A stretch of DNA of 64,000 nt from Streptomyces sp. MNU76 (GCF_020982545.1 NZ_JAJKLK010000003.1:1116001-1180000); one strand, 5' to 3'. Shown: positions 52,416 to 61,572, counted from the first letter of the stretch. Program-made: numbers and translations. Notes: a model not told the origin generated them from the sequence alone.

Positions 52416-54895
52416 CACTCCGCCTTCCTCGCCAGCTCGTCGGCCGCCGGCGTCGGACCGCCGCCCGTGTAGGTGACGCGCCACAACGCCGACTTGGCGT
52501 CCGAGGTGAAGAAGCCGCGCCCGTAGTCCAGGACGTACAGCGCGCCGTCCGGACCGAACTTCCAGTCCATGAGGTTCCTGATGCCGTCGGCACCGACCGG
52601 CACGATCTTCTTCAGGGACTCCGCGTGGACCGGGAGCCCGCCGCCGCCCTGGTTCTTCGGGTCCATGACCACCGCGTGGCGCGGCTGGTCGGCGTCGTAG
52701 AAGTCGCCGACGAACCATTTGCCGTCCCAGTAGGCGGGCCAGCGGACGGAGTTGTCGCCCGACTCGGAGTACCGGTAGACCGGACCGTTCATGGTGGCCT
52801 GGCCGCCGCCCTTGAGCCATGGCAGCAGGTACGTGGCCTCCTCGTTCTTGTAGGAGGGGATGCCGCTGGCGTCCCGGGGGAAGTCCGGGGCGCCGCCCTG
52901 CGGTGCGTACCAGATGTTGTTGCCGGTCACCGGGGGCAGGTTGACCAGCCCATCGTTGTTCGGGGACTCGTTCTTCGGGTGGTCGCAGTCGTACCAGCCG
53001 AGCGGCCGCGACGGGTCCGGCAGGTTGCGGTCCCGGTAGGGCTGCCTGTTGCCCATGCAGTACGGCCAGCCCCGGTTGCCCGCCTCGGTGATGGCGGCGA
53101 AGGTGTCGTACTTGGCGGGGCCCCAGGTCGTCGACGGCGCGCTCGCGTCCGGGCCGACCCAGCCGGCGTAGAGGACGTCGGTCTGCCGGTCGACGAAGAT
53201 CCGGGCGGGGTTCCTGACGCCCATCACATAGATCTCGCCGCGGGTCTTGCCGCCGCCCTCGGCGGTCTCCTCGCCGGTGAAGAGGTTCCCCGCGGGCAGG
53301 GTGTACGTGCCGTCGGGCTCCGGGTGAATGCGGAGGATCTTGCCGTTGAGGTTGTTGGTGTTGCCGGCGGTGCGGCGCGCGTCGGCGAAGGAGACGCCCT
53401 TGTAGTGGGGCTGGGGATTGTTGCCCGAGTAACCGGCGCTGAAGCCGCTGGAGTTGTTGTCTCCGGTCGCGATGTACAGGTTGCCCTTGGAGTCGAAGCT
53501 CATCCCGCCACCCGCGTGACAGCAACTGTGGATCTGCACCGGCCACTTGAGCAGGACCTTCTCGCTGCCCAGGTCCAGCTTGTTGCTCGCGAGGTCGAGG
53601 GTGAAGCGGGAGACGCGGCGCTCGGCCATCCGGGTGTCACGATCGATTCGCGCGTGCGGTGTGTAGTGCAGGTACACCCAGCCGTTCTGTTGGAAGCCGG
53701 GGTCCAGCTCGATGCCCAGCAGGCCCTCCTCGACCTTGATCAGCTCGTCGCCGCCGCCCTTGTTGCCGAAGACGGTGAGGGCGCCCGCGAGGGTGACCTT
53801 CTTCGTCCGCGGGTCGTAGACGTGGACCTCGCCCTTGCCCTTGCCGATGTCGGGGTCGTTCCAGTCGGTGACCACGGGCTGGGAGGAGTCGGCGCCGCCC
53901 CGGCCGATGTACAGGACCCGCCCGTCGGGTGCGGTGACCAGGCCGTGCGGTTCACCGATCTGGTCGTTCTGCCCGGGCTGGTTGGGCCGGGTCAGCCGCT
54001 CCGCCTTGTAGTGGGCGGTGATGGTCGCCTTGCAGTCCGCCCGCGCGAGGCGGGAGGTCCAGAGCAGGGCGCCGCGCAGATGCGCGCGGAAGTCGGTCTC
54101 GTCGTACGCGGAGACGGTTCCGCCCATGCCCGTGTAGAAGGAGCGGCCGCCGTCGTAGTCGCGGCACCAACTCACCGGGTGGTCCCAGCCGTTGGCGCCG
54201 GTGCCCGGCTGGTAGGTCGACTCGCGGACCCGGGCCACGGTGTGCACGGAACCGGACGGGTTCTTCGTCCAGTTGAGCCACTTGTCGGGCCGCTTCCACT
54301 GTGCCGGCAGGTCCTTGGTGGCCGGGTGCCGCCGGTCACCGACCTCGACCGTCGCCCGCTGTACGGCCGTCGGGCTGGACGCCGCCGGACGGGCACCGAT
54401 CAGCCCGGTGAACCAGTCCGAGTACGGTTCGGCGCGGGCCGCGTCATGGACGCCGACGAAACCGCCGCCCGCCTCCATATAGGTCTCGAGGCCCGCCTCC
54501 TGCTCGGGATCCAGTACGTCACCGCCGCCGGTCAGGAAGACGACGGCGTTGAAGCCGCTCAGCCGGGTCTCGTCGGTGAAGACGGAGGCGTCGTCGGTGG
54601 CGACGACCCCGAAGCGCTCCGCGGCCGGTCCGGACAGCCCGATCCGTTCGATCGCCTCGATCCCGGCGTTCACCACGGGCGACTCCTCCCCGGGAGCCGC
54701 GGAGCCGTGGAAGATCAGCACCCGAGGACCGGAGCCGCCCGGCGGAGACTTGATCGACATCGTTGTCAGCGGTGGTTCCGGCGCCGGTCGCGCCTGGGCC
54801 GCGGGGCCCGACAGGAGTCCCGCGGTGACGACCGAGGCGGTCAGGGTGGCCGCCCAGGCCCGTCTCCTCGCGTCGCTCAACCCTCGTAAGTACAT
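52415..54895 (-). CDS. Secreted ThuA - PQQ-type sugar dehydrogenase fusion
   Basis: The 826-residue product is read from ATG 54895 with GAGGAGGT upstream and has a signal ending GPAAQARPAP. Domain 1 is ThuA-like: VLIFHGSAAPGEESPVVNAG, VVFLTGGGDVLDPEQEAGLE, GGGFVGVHDAARAEPYSDW. Domain 2 is a six-bladed glucose/sorbosone-dehydrogenase propeller: GLVTAPDGRVLYIGRGG, EEGLLGIELDPGFQQNGWVY, CCHAGGGMSFDSKGNLYIAT, EIYVMGVRNPARIF and WKFGPDGALYVLDYGRG. It probably oxidises sugars outside the cell. It overlaps the cupredoxin gene and is divergent from the laccase gene; 190 bp between. Confidence 0.9.
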   Translation of the reverse strand: MYLRGLSDARRRAWAATLTASVVTAGLLSGPAAQARPAPEPPLTTMSIKSPPGGSGPRVLIFHGSAAPGEESPVVNAGIEAIERIGLSGPAAERFGVVATDDASVFTDETRLSGFNAVVFLTGGGDVLDPEQEAGLETYMEAGGGFVGVHDAARAEPYSDWFTGLIGARPAASSPTAVQRATVEVGDRRHPATKDLPAQWKRPDKWLNWTKNPSGSVHTVARVRESTYQPGTGANGWDHPVSWCRDYDGGRSFYTGMGGTVSAYDETDFRAHLRGALLWTSRLARADCKATITAHYKAERLTRPNQPGQNDQIGEPHGLVTAPDGRVLYIGRGGADSSQPVVTDWNDPDIGKGKGEVHVYDPRTKKVTLAGALTVFGNKGGGDELIKVEEGLLGIELDPGFQQNGWVYLHYTPHARIDRDTRMAERRVSRFTLDLASNKLDLGSEKVLLKWPVQIHSCCHAGGGMSFDSKGNLYIATGDNNSSGFSAGYSGNNPQPHYKGVSFADARRTAGNTNNLNGKILRIHPEPDGTYTLPAGNLFTGEETAEGGGKTRGEIYVMGVRNPARIFVDRQTDVLYAGWVGPDASAPSTTWGPAKYDTFAAITEAGNRGWPYCMGNRQPYRDRNLPDPSRPLGWYDCDHPKNESPNNDGLVNLPPVTGNNIWYAPQGGAPDFPRDASGIPSYKNEEATYLLPWLKGGGQATMNGPVYRYSESGDNSVRWPAYWDGKWFVGDFYDADQPRHAVVMDPKNQGGGGLPVHAESLKKIVPVGADGIRNLMDWKFGPDGALYVLDYGRGFFTSDAKSALWRVTYTGGGPTPAADELARKAE

Positions 54896-55085
54896 GGGCA
54901 CCTCCTCGGTCACAGCAACAGCGCCAAGGAAGCTAGCCCGCTTCGACGCGACTCGCCAAGAGCTATGACCGGAATGGTCTGAACTTTGTCCTGGCTGTGG
55001 ATAAACGGTCGCGAGGCCGCTACCGTCTCACAGGTTGATCACAGCTGCGTCTCCGCAAGATCCGTATCGGCGTGGGGAGTTCCGC

Positions 55086-56240
55086 ATGGACGGAATGGAC
55101 AGACGAGGGTTCAACCGGCGGATGCTGCTGGGTGGAGCGGCCGCCGCGACATCGTTGTCCGTGGCCGTCGAGACCGTCGGCACCTCCGGGTCCGCGAGCG
55201 CCGCCACGCGGGCGAGGACGGCCCCGGGGGGCGGCGTGGTCCGGCACATCAAGATGTACGCCGAGAAGCTGCCCGACGGACAGATGGGCTACGGCCTGGA
55301 GAAGGGCAAGGCCTCGATACCGGGTCCGCTGATCGAGCTCGACGAGGGTGACACCCTGCACATCGAGTTCGAGAACACGATGGACGTGGCGGCGAGCCTG
55401 CATGTCCACGGCCTGGACTACGAGATCTCCAGCGACGGCACCAGGCAGAACCGGAGCGACGTCGAACCCGGCGGCATCCGTACCTACACCTGGCGCACCC
55501 ACGCCCCCGGCGCCCGCAAGGACGGCACCTGGCGTGCGGGCAGCGCCGGTTACTGGCACTACCACGACCATGTCGTCGGCACCGAACACGGCACGGTCGG
55601 CGTCCGCAAGGGTCTCTACGGCCCCGTCGTCGTCCGCCGCAAGGGCGATGTGCTGCCCGACAAGACCGTCACCGTCGTCTTCAACGACCTGCTCATCAAC
55701 AACAAGCCCGCGCACTCCGGGCCCGACTTCGACGCGACCGTGGGCGACCGGGTCGAGTTCGTCGTCATCACGCACGGCGAGTACTACCACACCTTCCACC
55801 TGCACGGTCACCGCTGGGCCGACAACCGCACCGGCATGCTCACCGGCCCCGACGACCCCAGCCAGGTCATCGACAACAAGATCGTCGGCCCCGCCGACTC
55901 CTTCGGCTTCCAGGTCATCGCGGGCGAAGGAGTGGGAGCGGGTGCCTGGATGTACCACTGCCACGTCCAGAGCCACTCCGACATGGGCATGGTCGGCCTG
56001 TTCCTGGTGCGCAGGACGGACGGCACGATCCCGGGGTACGAGCCGCACACGCCGCACGGCGAGCAACGGGCGGGCGGGCCGACGTCGCCGACGGGCGGAT
56101 GGGGTCGACGAGGCGGCGGGGTCCGGCGGGTCGCACCACCACTGAGACCTCGGCGGACGGCCGCCGCCGGGAGCGCTCTCAGGGGACTTCTGCCCGGGGC
56201 TATCCTGGGCGGAGCCGCCCCGAGGAGTGTTCCGCAGTGA
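55086..56240 (+). CDS. Two-domain small laccase (SLAC-type multicopper oxidase)
   Basis: A Tat signal [20 protein letters not shown] is followed by copper sites in [34 protein letters not shown] and [17 protein letters not shown] (His/Cys/Met). This is the trimeric two-domain laccase of streptomycetes, oxidising phenols with O2. As read, the C-terminus after [15 protein letters not shown] runs in an Arg-rich frame to 56240, overlapping the LacI start. Removing one base near 56071-56080 gives the end [16 protein letters not shown] (stop 56145), more like known SLAC tails. Start has GGGGAG upstream. Confidence 0.92.
   Translation: MDGMDRRGFNRRMLLGGAAAATSLSVAVETVGTSGSASAATRARTAPGGGVVRHIKMYAEKLPDGQMGYGLEKGKASIPGPLIELDEGDTLHIEFENTMDVAASLHVHGLDYEISSDGTRQNRSDVEPGGIRTYTWRTHAPGARKDGTWRAGSAGYWHYHDHVVGTEHGTVGVRKGLYGPVVVRRKGDVLPDKTVTVVFNDLLINNKPAHSGPDFDATVGDRVEFVVITHGEYYHTFHLHGHRWADNRTGMLTGPDDPSQVIDNKIVGPADSFGFQVIAGEGVGAGAWMYHCHVQSHSDMGMVGLFLVRRTDGTIPGYEPHTPHGEQRAGGPTSPTGGWGRRGGGVRRVAPPLRPRRTAAAGSALRGLLPGAILGGAAPRSVPQ
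56168..56181. promoter_or_regulatory. LacI-type operator before the lacI gene
   Basis: CGGGAGCGCTCTCA matches 12 of 14 positions of the perfect palindrome TGAGAGCGCTCTCA found before the GH64 gene (58627-58640). It lies 56 nt upstream of the LacI start, suggesting autoregulation. Confidence 0.7.
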
Positions 56241-57295
56241 CCGAGACAGCGTCGCGTCCCACGTTGGAGGCCGTGGCCGCGCGCGCCGGGGTGTCCAGGG
56301 CAACCGTCTCGCGGGTCGTCAACGGCGGCGAGGGCGTGCGGGAACCCCTGGTCGAGCGGGTGCGGAAGGCGGTCGAGGAGCTCGGATACGTGCCCAACCA
56401 GGCCGCCCGCAGCCTCGTCACCCGACGGCACGACGCCGTGGCCGTGGTGATCGCCGAGCCGGAGACCCGGGTCTTCGCCGATCCCTTCTTCGCCCTGCAA
56501 CTCCGGGGCATCAGCAAGGAACTGACCGCGCACGACTCACAGCTCGTGCTGCTGCTCACCGAGGGCCCCGAGGACTACGCCCGGGTGGGGCGGTATCTGG
56601 CGGGCGGACACGTCGACGGGGCGCTCGCGTTCTCGCTGCACCTCGACGATCCGCTGCCCGCGCTGATCCGGGGCGCCGGCGTCCCCACCGTGTTCGGCGG
56701 CCGTCCCGGCTGGGCGGACGGCGCACGCGGCGACACGACCACCGTGTACGTCGACAGCGACAACCGGGGCGGCGCACGGGACGCCGTACGCCATCTCGTC
56801 GGCCTCGGCCGCACCCGGATCGCCCACATCACCGGGCCCCTGGACCAGACCTCCGCCGTGGACCGGCTCGACGGGTTCCGGGACGTCATGGTGGACGCCG
56901 ACCCCCGGCTGATCGTGGAGGGCGACTTCACCCCGGCGGGCGGGGAGCGGGCGATGCGGGAACTGCTGGGCCGCTGCCCCGAGTTGGACGCGGTCTTCGC
57001 CGCCAACGACGTCTCCGCGTCCGGCGCGCTGCGGGTCCTGCGGGAACTCGGGCGCCGGGTCCCCGAGGACGTCGCCGTGGTGGGCTTCGACGACATGCTG
57101 CCGGTGGCCGAGCAGTCCGACCCACCGTTGACGACGGTCCGTCAGGACATAGAGGAGATGGGCCGGTTGATGGCCCGGCTGCTGCTGCGGGGCCTCGAAC
57201 GGCGAGCCTCCGACGAACAGGCCGGTCGGGGCCCGGTCGGCACGCCGACCAGCGTGGTCCTGCCGACCACCCTGGTACGGCGCGCCTCCGCCTAG
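56237..57295 (+). CDS. LacI/GalR-family transcriptional regulator
   Basis: The 352-residue product is read from GTG 56237 with GAGGAG upstream. Its helix-turn-helix is [20 protein letters not shown], then the hinge [20 protein letters not shown]. The periplasmic-binding-like sensor follows: [57 protein letters not shown] and [20 protein letters not shown]. The two matching operators, one before itself and one before the GH64 gene, indicate that it controls beta-1,3-glucan use and itself. It is convergent with the GH64 gene, with 10 nt between stops. Confidence 0.92.
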   Translation: MTETASRPTLEAVAARAGVSRATVSRVVNGGEGVREPLVERVRKAVEELGYVPNQAARSLVTRRHDAVAVVIAEPETRVFADPFFALQLRGISKELTAHDSQLVLLLTEGPEDYARVGRYLAGGHVDGALAFSLHLDDPLPALIRGAGVPTVFGGRPGWADGARGDTTTVYVDSDNRGGARDAVRHLVGLGRTRIAHITGPLDQTSAVDRLDGFRDVMVDADPRLIVEGDFTPAGGERAMRELLGRCPELDAVFAANDVSASGALRVLRELGRRVPEDVAVVGFDDMLPVAEQSDPPLTTVRQDIEEMGRLMARLLLRGLERRASDEQAGRGPVGTPTSVVLPTTLVRRASA

Positions 57296-57305
57296 GCCGC
57301 CCGGC

Positions 57306-58523
57306 TCAGGCGCCCACCGTCACCGTGAACCGGCGCGGATTGCCGTCGTGGGCCGCGCCCGACACGTCGGGCTGCCCGTCGGGCCGTACGTCGTCGTACG
57401 GAAAGGCGTACCCGATGGGCGAGTTGGCGTGCACCACGCGTGACCAGTGGTTCGTCACCGCCCCCTGGTAGTAGTCGGCGGCCGTCACCCCGTTCGGCTG
57501 GGTGGGGTGGGTGAGCATGATCGAGCGGTTGAAGCCTGCGGCGAGCCGGGCGAGCAGGGCCTTCCTGGTGTCGGGGTCGCCGGGGTTGTTGGCGAACGGG
57601 CCGTGGTTGCAGGTGAAGATGTCCTTCGAGGTCGGCTTGGTGAAGGAGTGGCCGCCGCCGAAGGTGAGGGTGTCGCCGGAGACCCGCCCGGTGAGGACGC
57701 CCCGACCGCCCTGGAGGTCGATCCTCAGGTCCTGCGTCCGGTACTTCGCCCACACCTGGTCGATGTAGGAGTTCCAGTAGGAGCGGAACGGCATCTGGTC
57801 GGGCCGGTCGAAGTACGGGGCCATCAGGTTCTGCGGTGAGACGACCCGCAGCACCCTGCCGTCACCGCGCCGGATGACGAGCCGGTCCCAGGGCTGACCG
57901 TCCCGCGCCGCCTGCGCCACCAGATCGGCGGCGATCCGTTCCACCGCCCCGTCGGGCAGCGGGGCGACCGTGTGCGTGCCGTCGCCCTCCAGCGTCAGCC
58001 CGATCGGGAGGGCCGTCACCAGGTCGACGTAGCTGATGTTGGCGAACAGTTGCGTGGGGTTGAACGTGAACTCGCAGAACGACCAGGTCTTGCCGTAGTT
58101 GGCGTCGGCGGGCGTGGCGAAGGCGGGCTCGACCAGGGCGGGCCCCGGGTTGAGGAAGAACTCCAGGCTGCTGTCCCGTACGAAGTAGACGCGGGCGCCG
58201 AACATCTGAGGAAGCGTCAGTACCTTGGGTGCCGAGCCCGCCGCGCCGAGCGGGATCGCGCAGTCGACTGGAAGCGGCGTCTGGGGTGCCGACGGTGAGG
58301 TCGGCCGGTAGACGCTCCCGTCGGCCCGCAGCAGCACCCAGGCGCCCGTCGACTGCTCGTGCCCGGTGACGTACGCGCGGACCGTGCCGGGCAACGAGGC
58401 ATTGCGCAGCGCGAGTTGGCAGGTCGCGGGCGCGGCCTGGGCGGGTGAGCCGAGGGCACCCCCGACGGCGGTGGCGCCGACGGCGGCGGCGGTCGTGGAC
58501 AGGAACGTACGGCGGGAGATCAC
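57306..58523 (-). CDS. Secreted glycoside hydrolase family 64 beta-1,3-glucanase
   Basis: The 405-residue product is read from GTG 58523 behind AGGAGG. It has a Tat signal ISRRTFLSTTAAAVGATAVG. The family 64 barrel plus thaumatin-like fold shows SSLEFFLNPGPALVEPAF, NYGKTWSFCEFTFNPTQLFA, ISYVDLVTALPIGLTLEG and IFTCNHGPFANNPGDPD. Such enzymes release laminaripentaose from beta-1,3-glucan (fungal wall or laminarin). The palindrome TGAGAGCGCTCTCA about 100 nt upstream marks control by the adjacent LacI regulator. Confidence 0.9.
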   Translation of the reverse strand: MISRRTFLSTTAAAVGATAVGGALGSPAQAAPATCQLALRNASLPGTVRAYVTGHEQSTGAWVLLRADGSVYRPTSPSAPQTPLPVDCAIPLGAAGSAPKVLTLPQMFGARVYFVRDSSLEFFLNPGPALVEPAFATPADANYGKTWSFCEFTFNPTQLFANISYVDLVTALPIGLTLEGDGTHTVAPLPDGAVERIAADLVAQAARDGQPWDRLVIRRGDGRVLRVVSPQNLMAPYFDRPDQMPFRSYWNSYIDQVWAKYRTQDLRIDLQGGRGVLTGRVSGDTLTFGGGHSFTKPTSKDIFTCNHGPFANNPGDPDTRKALLARLAAGFNRSIMLTHPTQPNGVTAADYYQGAVTNHWSRVVHANSPIGYAFPYDDVRPDGQPDVSGAAHDGNPRRFTVTVGA

Positions 58524-58626
58524 GATGGCCTCCTGGGACGTGGGGGAGTGGAGGCACAGCGGACGGGGCCCCTGCTGTGGTTCCCCCACTGTTCCCAGGG
58601 GAAGTTGACCCGTCAAGACTTATGAC

Positions 58627-58640
58627 TGAGAGCGCTCTCA
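58627..58640. promoter_or_regulatory. Perfect LacI-type operator before the GH64 gene
   Basis: TGAGAGCGCTCTCA is a perfect 14-bp palindrome with central CG. It is about 104 nt upstream of the GH64 start and matches the site before the LacI gene in 12 of 14 positions. Confidence 0.75.
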
Positions 58641-58725
58641 AGAGCATGGCCGAGTTCATGAACTGACGACAAGTCGAACGGCGTTCGGCCTCACGGTGAG
58701 GCGGAGTCCCGGCCTGGCGGCGGTC

Positions 58726-59367
58726 CTATCCCTGCGGCTGCTCGCTCCTGATGACCGCGAACCGCGCCCCGTACGGGTCGGTGAGCTTGGCGTAACGCCC
58801 CGCGCCCGGGATGTCGTTGGCCGGCCGCCGGACGCCGCCGCCGTGCTCCAGCGCCCGGCTCACCGCGGCGTCCGGGTCCGCCACCTCGAAGTACGGCAGC
58901 CAGTACGGTCCGGACCCCGCCTCGCTCGGGTCCTCGTCGATCGGCACGATGCCGGCGAACATCGAACCCGGTTCGGTGCCCGCCGGGTGCACACAGGTGC
59001 GGCTGCCGCCGCCCACGTCGATCGCCGGGGTCTCCCAGCCGAACACGGAGTTGAAGAACCCGGCCGCCGCGGGCAGATCCGGTGTGTACAGCTCCAGCCA
59101 GCACAGCGCGCCCGGGTCCGTGACGACGTCGAGTCCTTGGACGCGGCGGGGCTGCCACACGCCGAAGGACACACCCGCCCGGTCGGCGAGGATCGCCATA
59201 CGGCCCTCGTCCGCCACGTCCATGGGCCGCATCCGCACGGAACCGTGGGCATGCTCGACCGCCTTGGCCGTGGCGTCGGCGTCCGGCGTACGGAAGTAGA
59301 TGTTCCAGGCGGGGGTGCCGAGGTCGATCCAGTTCGGGGCGCCGGTGATGTGACGGGTGGTGAGCAT
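58726..59367 (-). CDS. VOC-superfamily (glyoxalase-fold) protein with internal deletion
   Basis: The 213-residue product is read from ATG 59367 with GGAGGAG upstream. It has a two-module VOC layout: GRMAILADRAGVSFGVWQP ends the first, LCWLELYTPDLPAAAGFF, NSVFGWETPAIDVGGGS and YAKLTDPYGARFAVI form the second. In relatives the first module starts with a LGTPDxxxAxxFY block of about 45 residues; here PNWIDLGTP is joined directly to AWNIYFRTPDADATAKAVE. The first half-module is therefore missing in frame. Function of the family is varied (dioxygenase, resistance, isomerase); probably inactive or changed here. Confidence 0.75.
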   Translation of the reverse strand: MLTTRHITGAPNWIDLGTPAWNIYFRTPDADATAKAVEHAHGSVRMRPMDVADEGRMAILADRAGVSFGVWQPRRVQGLDVVTDPGALCWLELYTPDLPAAAGFFNSVFGWETPAIDVGGGSRTCVHPAGTEPGSMFAGIVPIDEDPSEAGSGPYWLPYFEVADPDAAVSRALEHGGGVRRPANDIPGAGRYAKLTDPYGARFAVIRSEQPQG

Positions 59368-59545
59368 GGCTGCGCTCCTCCAGAGAGGTCCGGGGGCCGG
59401 TTGCCCGTACTGCCGAGTCTGGCACCGCGTACGCGCGACCGCCCGCGCATCGCCCCGGAGGCGCCGTGGAAGCGGGCGCACGCCGCCTCCTGTAGGCCGC
59501 CTCCCGCGCGCCGCCGTGTGTCCCCCCGGTCGGCGAGGGGACCAT

Positions 59546-59598
59546 GGAGCCCCGGAGCCCCGGAGCCCCGGAGCCCCGGAGCCCCGGAGCCCCGGAGC
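59546..59598. repeat. Tandem GGAGCCCC repeat
   Basis: Six perfect 8-bp units GGAGCCCC run from 59546 to 59593, followed by a partial GGAGC. The run lies about 50 nt upstream of the WhiB-like gene and within its likely promoter region, so copy number could vary and affect expression. Confidence 0.8.
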
Positions 59599-59654
59599 GC
59601 CGCGTTGATGGCGCGTTGATCGAACGTTTTTCGGTGCCCGGCACGATGCTGGGC

Positions 59655-59903
59655 ATGCACAACGACACGATCACCCCGATCGACCGTGCCTGGCAGGAGC
59701 GGGCGCTGTGTGCGCAGACGGGGGCAGACTTCTTCTTTCCCGAGCCCGGCAGCTCGGTGCGTGAGGCGAAGCGCATCTGCGGTATGTGCGAGATGCGCAC
59801 CGCGTGTCTCGAGTACGCGCTGTCCAACGACGAACGGTTCGGCGTCTGGGGCGGGCTCTCCGAGAAGGAGAGACTGCGTCTGCGGCGCACCGAGAACGGC
59901 TGA
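59655..59903 (+). CDS. WhiB-like iron-sulfur regulator (Wbl)
   Basis: The 82-residue product has the four Cys ligands of the [4Fe-4S] cluster: WQERALCAQTG, RICGMCEMRTACLEYAL, and the turn FGVWGGLSEKERLRLRR. This is a small Wbl without C-terminal extension. ATG 59655 is used; ATG 59646 is three codons upstream and equally possible. Wbl proteins act with sigma factors as redox-sensitive regulators. It may correspond to WblH by position near the laccase, from memory only. Confidence 0.9.
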   Translation: MHNDTITPIDRAWQERALCAQTGADFFFPEPGSSVREAKRICGMCEMRTACLEYALSNDERFGVWGGLSEKERLRLRRTENG

Positions 59904-60009
59904 CCGGGCCGCCGGTGAACGCGGTGCCGGCTCGGCGCGGTCACCTGTCGGTCCGGTCATGAAATCGGTGGGGCTCGCCCGGAGCGGCCGCATAGGATCC
60001 GGGGGCGCG

Positions 60010-60084
60010 GTCCGGATGTAGCGCAGAGGCAGGCGCACCGCCTTGGCAGGGCGGAAACGCCGGTTCGAATCCGGTCGTCCGGAC
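60010..60084 (+). tRNA. tRNA-like gene, anticodon GGC (Ala), extended acceptor
   Basis: These 75 nt fold as a cloverleaf. D-stem GCGC pairs with GCGC around loop AGAGGCAG. Anticodon stem CCGCC/GGCGG holds loop TTGGCAG (anticodon GGC). T-arm has loop TTCGAAT. The acceptor is odd: GTCCGGATG faces CGTCCGGAC, nine continuous pairs (one T-G) against the usual seven, while the T-stem keeps four or five. The third pair is C-G, so the G3-U70 mark of alanine tRNAs is absent. No CCA end is encoded. The same D-arm (GTAGCGCAGAGGCAG) recurs in the tRNA-like gene at 61810. Confidence 0.75.
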
Positions 60085-60195
60085 CTCGCTTCACAGTGGC
60101 GCACCGCGCCCGACGCACGGCGCCGCGCCGCTTCGGGGGCCGCGTGGGCCGGGGGCAGCCGCGACACGGCACGGGACACGCGGGGCGGGGCACGC

Positions 60196-61572
60196 ATGAG
60201 CGACGACGACGGCACCAGCGCCGACGGCGGCATCACCGAGAGCGGTGGCATCACCGAGGACGAACTGGCCGCCTTCCACCGTACGGTGGGCCGGCTGAAG
60301 GCGCTGCCCGTGGACGACCCCGTGCGGCTACGGACCGAGCGGGTCGCCGCGTCCTTCGCGCGCGACGGGTGGAAGCGTCGTCGCAAGGCACTCGCCGCCG
60401 AGAAGTCCGCCGCGGACGCCGCGGTGATGGCCGCGACCGCCACCGGAGCCCTGGACCGGCGCGAGGACGCCCCCCTGTCGGAACGGGCGCCGGGCGACGG
60501 GGGAGTTCTGCGCAAGTCGCGCCACTGCTATGTCTGCAAGGCGTCCTATCGACAGGTCGACTCCTTCTACCACCGGCTGTGCCCGGACTGCGCCGCCGAC
60601 AACACCGCCCGCCGCGCCCTCGGCACCGACCTGAGCGGGCGCCGCGCGCTGCTCACCGGCGGCCGGGTGAAGATCGGCTTCCAGTTGGCGCTGATGATGC
60701 TGCGCGACGGCGCCGAACTGCTCGTCACCAGCCGCTTCCCGCACGACACCGTGCGCCGCTTCCGCGCCGAGCCCGGCAGTGAGAAGTGGCTCGACCGGCT
60801 GACCGTCGTCGCTGTCGACCTACGGGACCCGCGCCAAGTACTGGGCCTGTGCGACCAGTTGCGGCAGGAGGGTGAACCCCTCGACATCCTGGTCAACAAC
60901 GCGGCCCAGACCGTACGGCGGCCACCGGAGTCGTATGCGCTACTGGCCGCCGGGGAGTACGCCGCGCTGCCCGAAGGGGCGCGGCAGGCACCGGGGTTCA
61001 CCCCGATGCGGATGCTGGGGGCCGGCGCCGCCACCCTGCCCGTCGTGCTGCGCGAGGCCGACGAGGCCGGGCTGCTGCCCGACCCCGCCCCGGAGAACTC
61101 CTGGTCGGCGCGGCTGGGTGAACTGGACCCGGCGGAGGTCCTGGAGACCCAGCTGGTCAACTCCCTGGCCCCGGCGCTCCTCTGCGACCGCCTGCTGCCG
61201 CTGCTGCTCGCCGCCCCGCGCCCCCGCCGTTACGTGGTCAACGTGACCGCCGTCGAGGGCCGTTTCGCCGTGCGGAACAAGACGGCCGGGCATCCGCACA
61301 CCAACATGGCCAAGGCCGCCCTCAACATGCTCACCCGCACCAGCGCCGCCGAACTCGCGGAGCGGGGCGTCCACATGTGCGCCGTCGACACCGGCTGGAT
61401 CACCGACGAGAACCCCGCGCCCAAGAAGGGCCGCATGGCCGGCGCCGGGTTCCGCACCCCGCTCGACATCGTCGACGGCGCGGCCCGCGTCTACGACCCG
61501 ATCGTGCGCGGCGAGACCGGCGACCCGGTTTCGGGAGTGTTCCTCAAGGATTATCGGGAGGCGGAGTGGTGA
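60196..61572 (+). CDS. Zinc-ribbon SDR-like protein with altered catalytic motif
   Basis: The 458-residue product starts MSDDDGTSADGGITE with GGGG upstream. A zinc ribbon lies at 111-132 (CYVC, then CPDC). The SDR domain follows: LLTGGRVKIGF (about 154, replacing TGxxxGIG), VVAVDLRDPRQVLGLCDQLR, LVNNAAQTVRR, VVNVTAVEG (Thr for the catalytic Ser) and HTNMAKAALNML. In the last motif YxxxK is TxxxK (Thr369, Lys373). The Rossmann fold looks intact but classical SDR chemistry is unlikely. An N-terminal region with helical Arg/Lys-rich text precedes the zinc ribbon and could touch nucleic acid. It lies between two tRNA-like genes; a link is inferred only from position. Confidence 0.8.
   Translation: MSDDDGTSADGGITESGGITEDELAAFHRTVGRLKALPVDDPVRLRTERVAASFARDGWKRRRKALAAEKSAADAAVMAATATGALDRREDAPLSERAPGDGGVLRKSRHCYVCKASYRQVDSFYHRLCPDCAADNTARRALGTDLSGRRALLTGGRVKIGFQLALMMLRDGAELLVTSRFPHDTVRRFRAEPGSEKWLDRLTVVAVDLRDPRQVLGLCDQLRQEGEPLDILVNNAAQTVRRPPESYALLAAGEYAALPEGARQAPGFTPMRMLGAGAATLPVVLREADEAGLLPDPAPENSWSARLGELDPAEVLETQLVNSLAPALLCDRLLPLLLAAPRPRRYVVNVTAVEGRFAVRNKTAGHPHTNMAKAALNMLTRTSAAELAERGVHMCAVDTGWITDENPAPKKGRMAGAGFRTPLDIVDGAARVYDPIVRGETGDPVSGVFLKDYREAEW

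Noticed and set aside
55086..57295. Laccase-LacI readthrough fusion
   Set aside because: The four-base overlap is produced by the frame break in the laccase tail; with one base removed the laccase stops at 56145 and the LacI gene keeps its own ribosome site.
60043..60195. N-terminal extension of the SDR-like protein up to 60043
   Set aside because: That stretch would translate the end of the tRNA-like gene, and ATG 60196 has a G-rich ribosome site.
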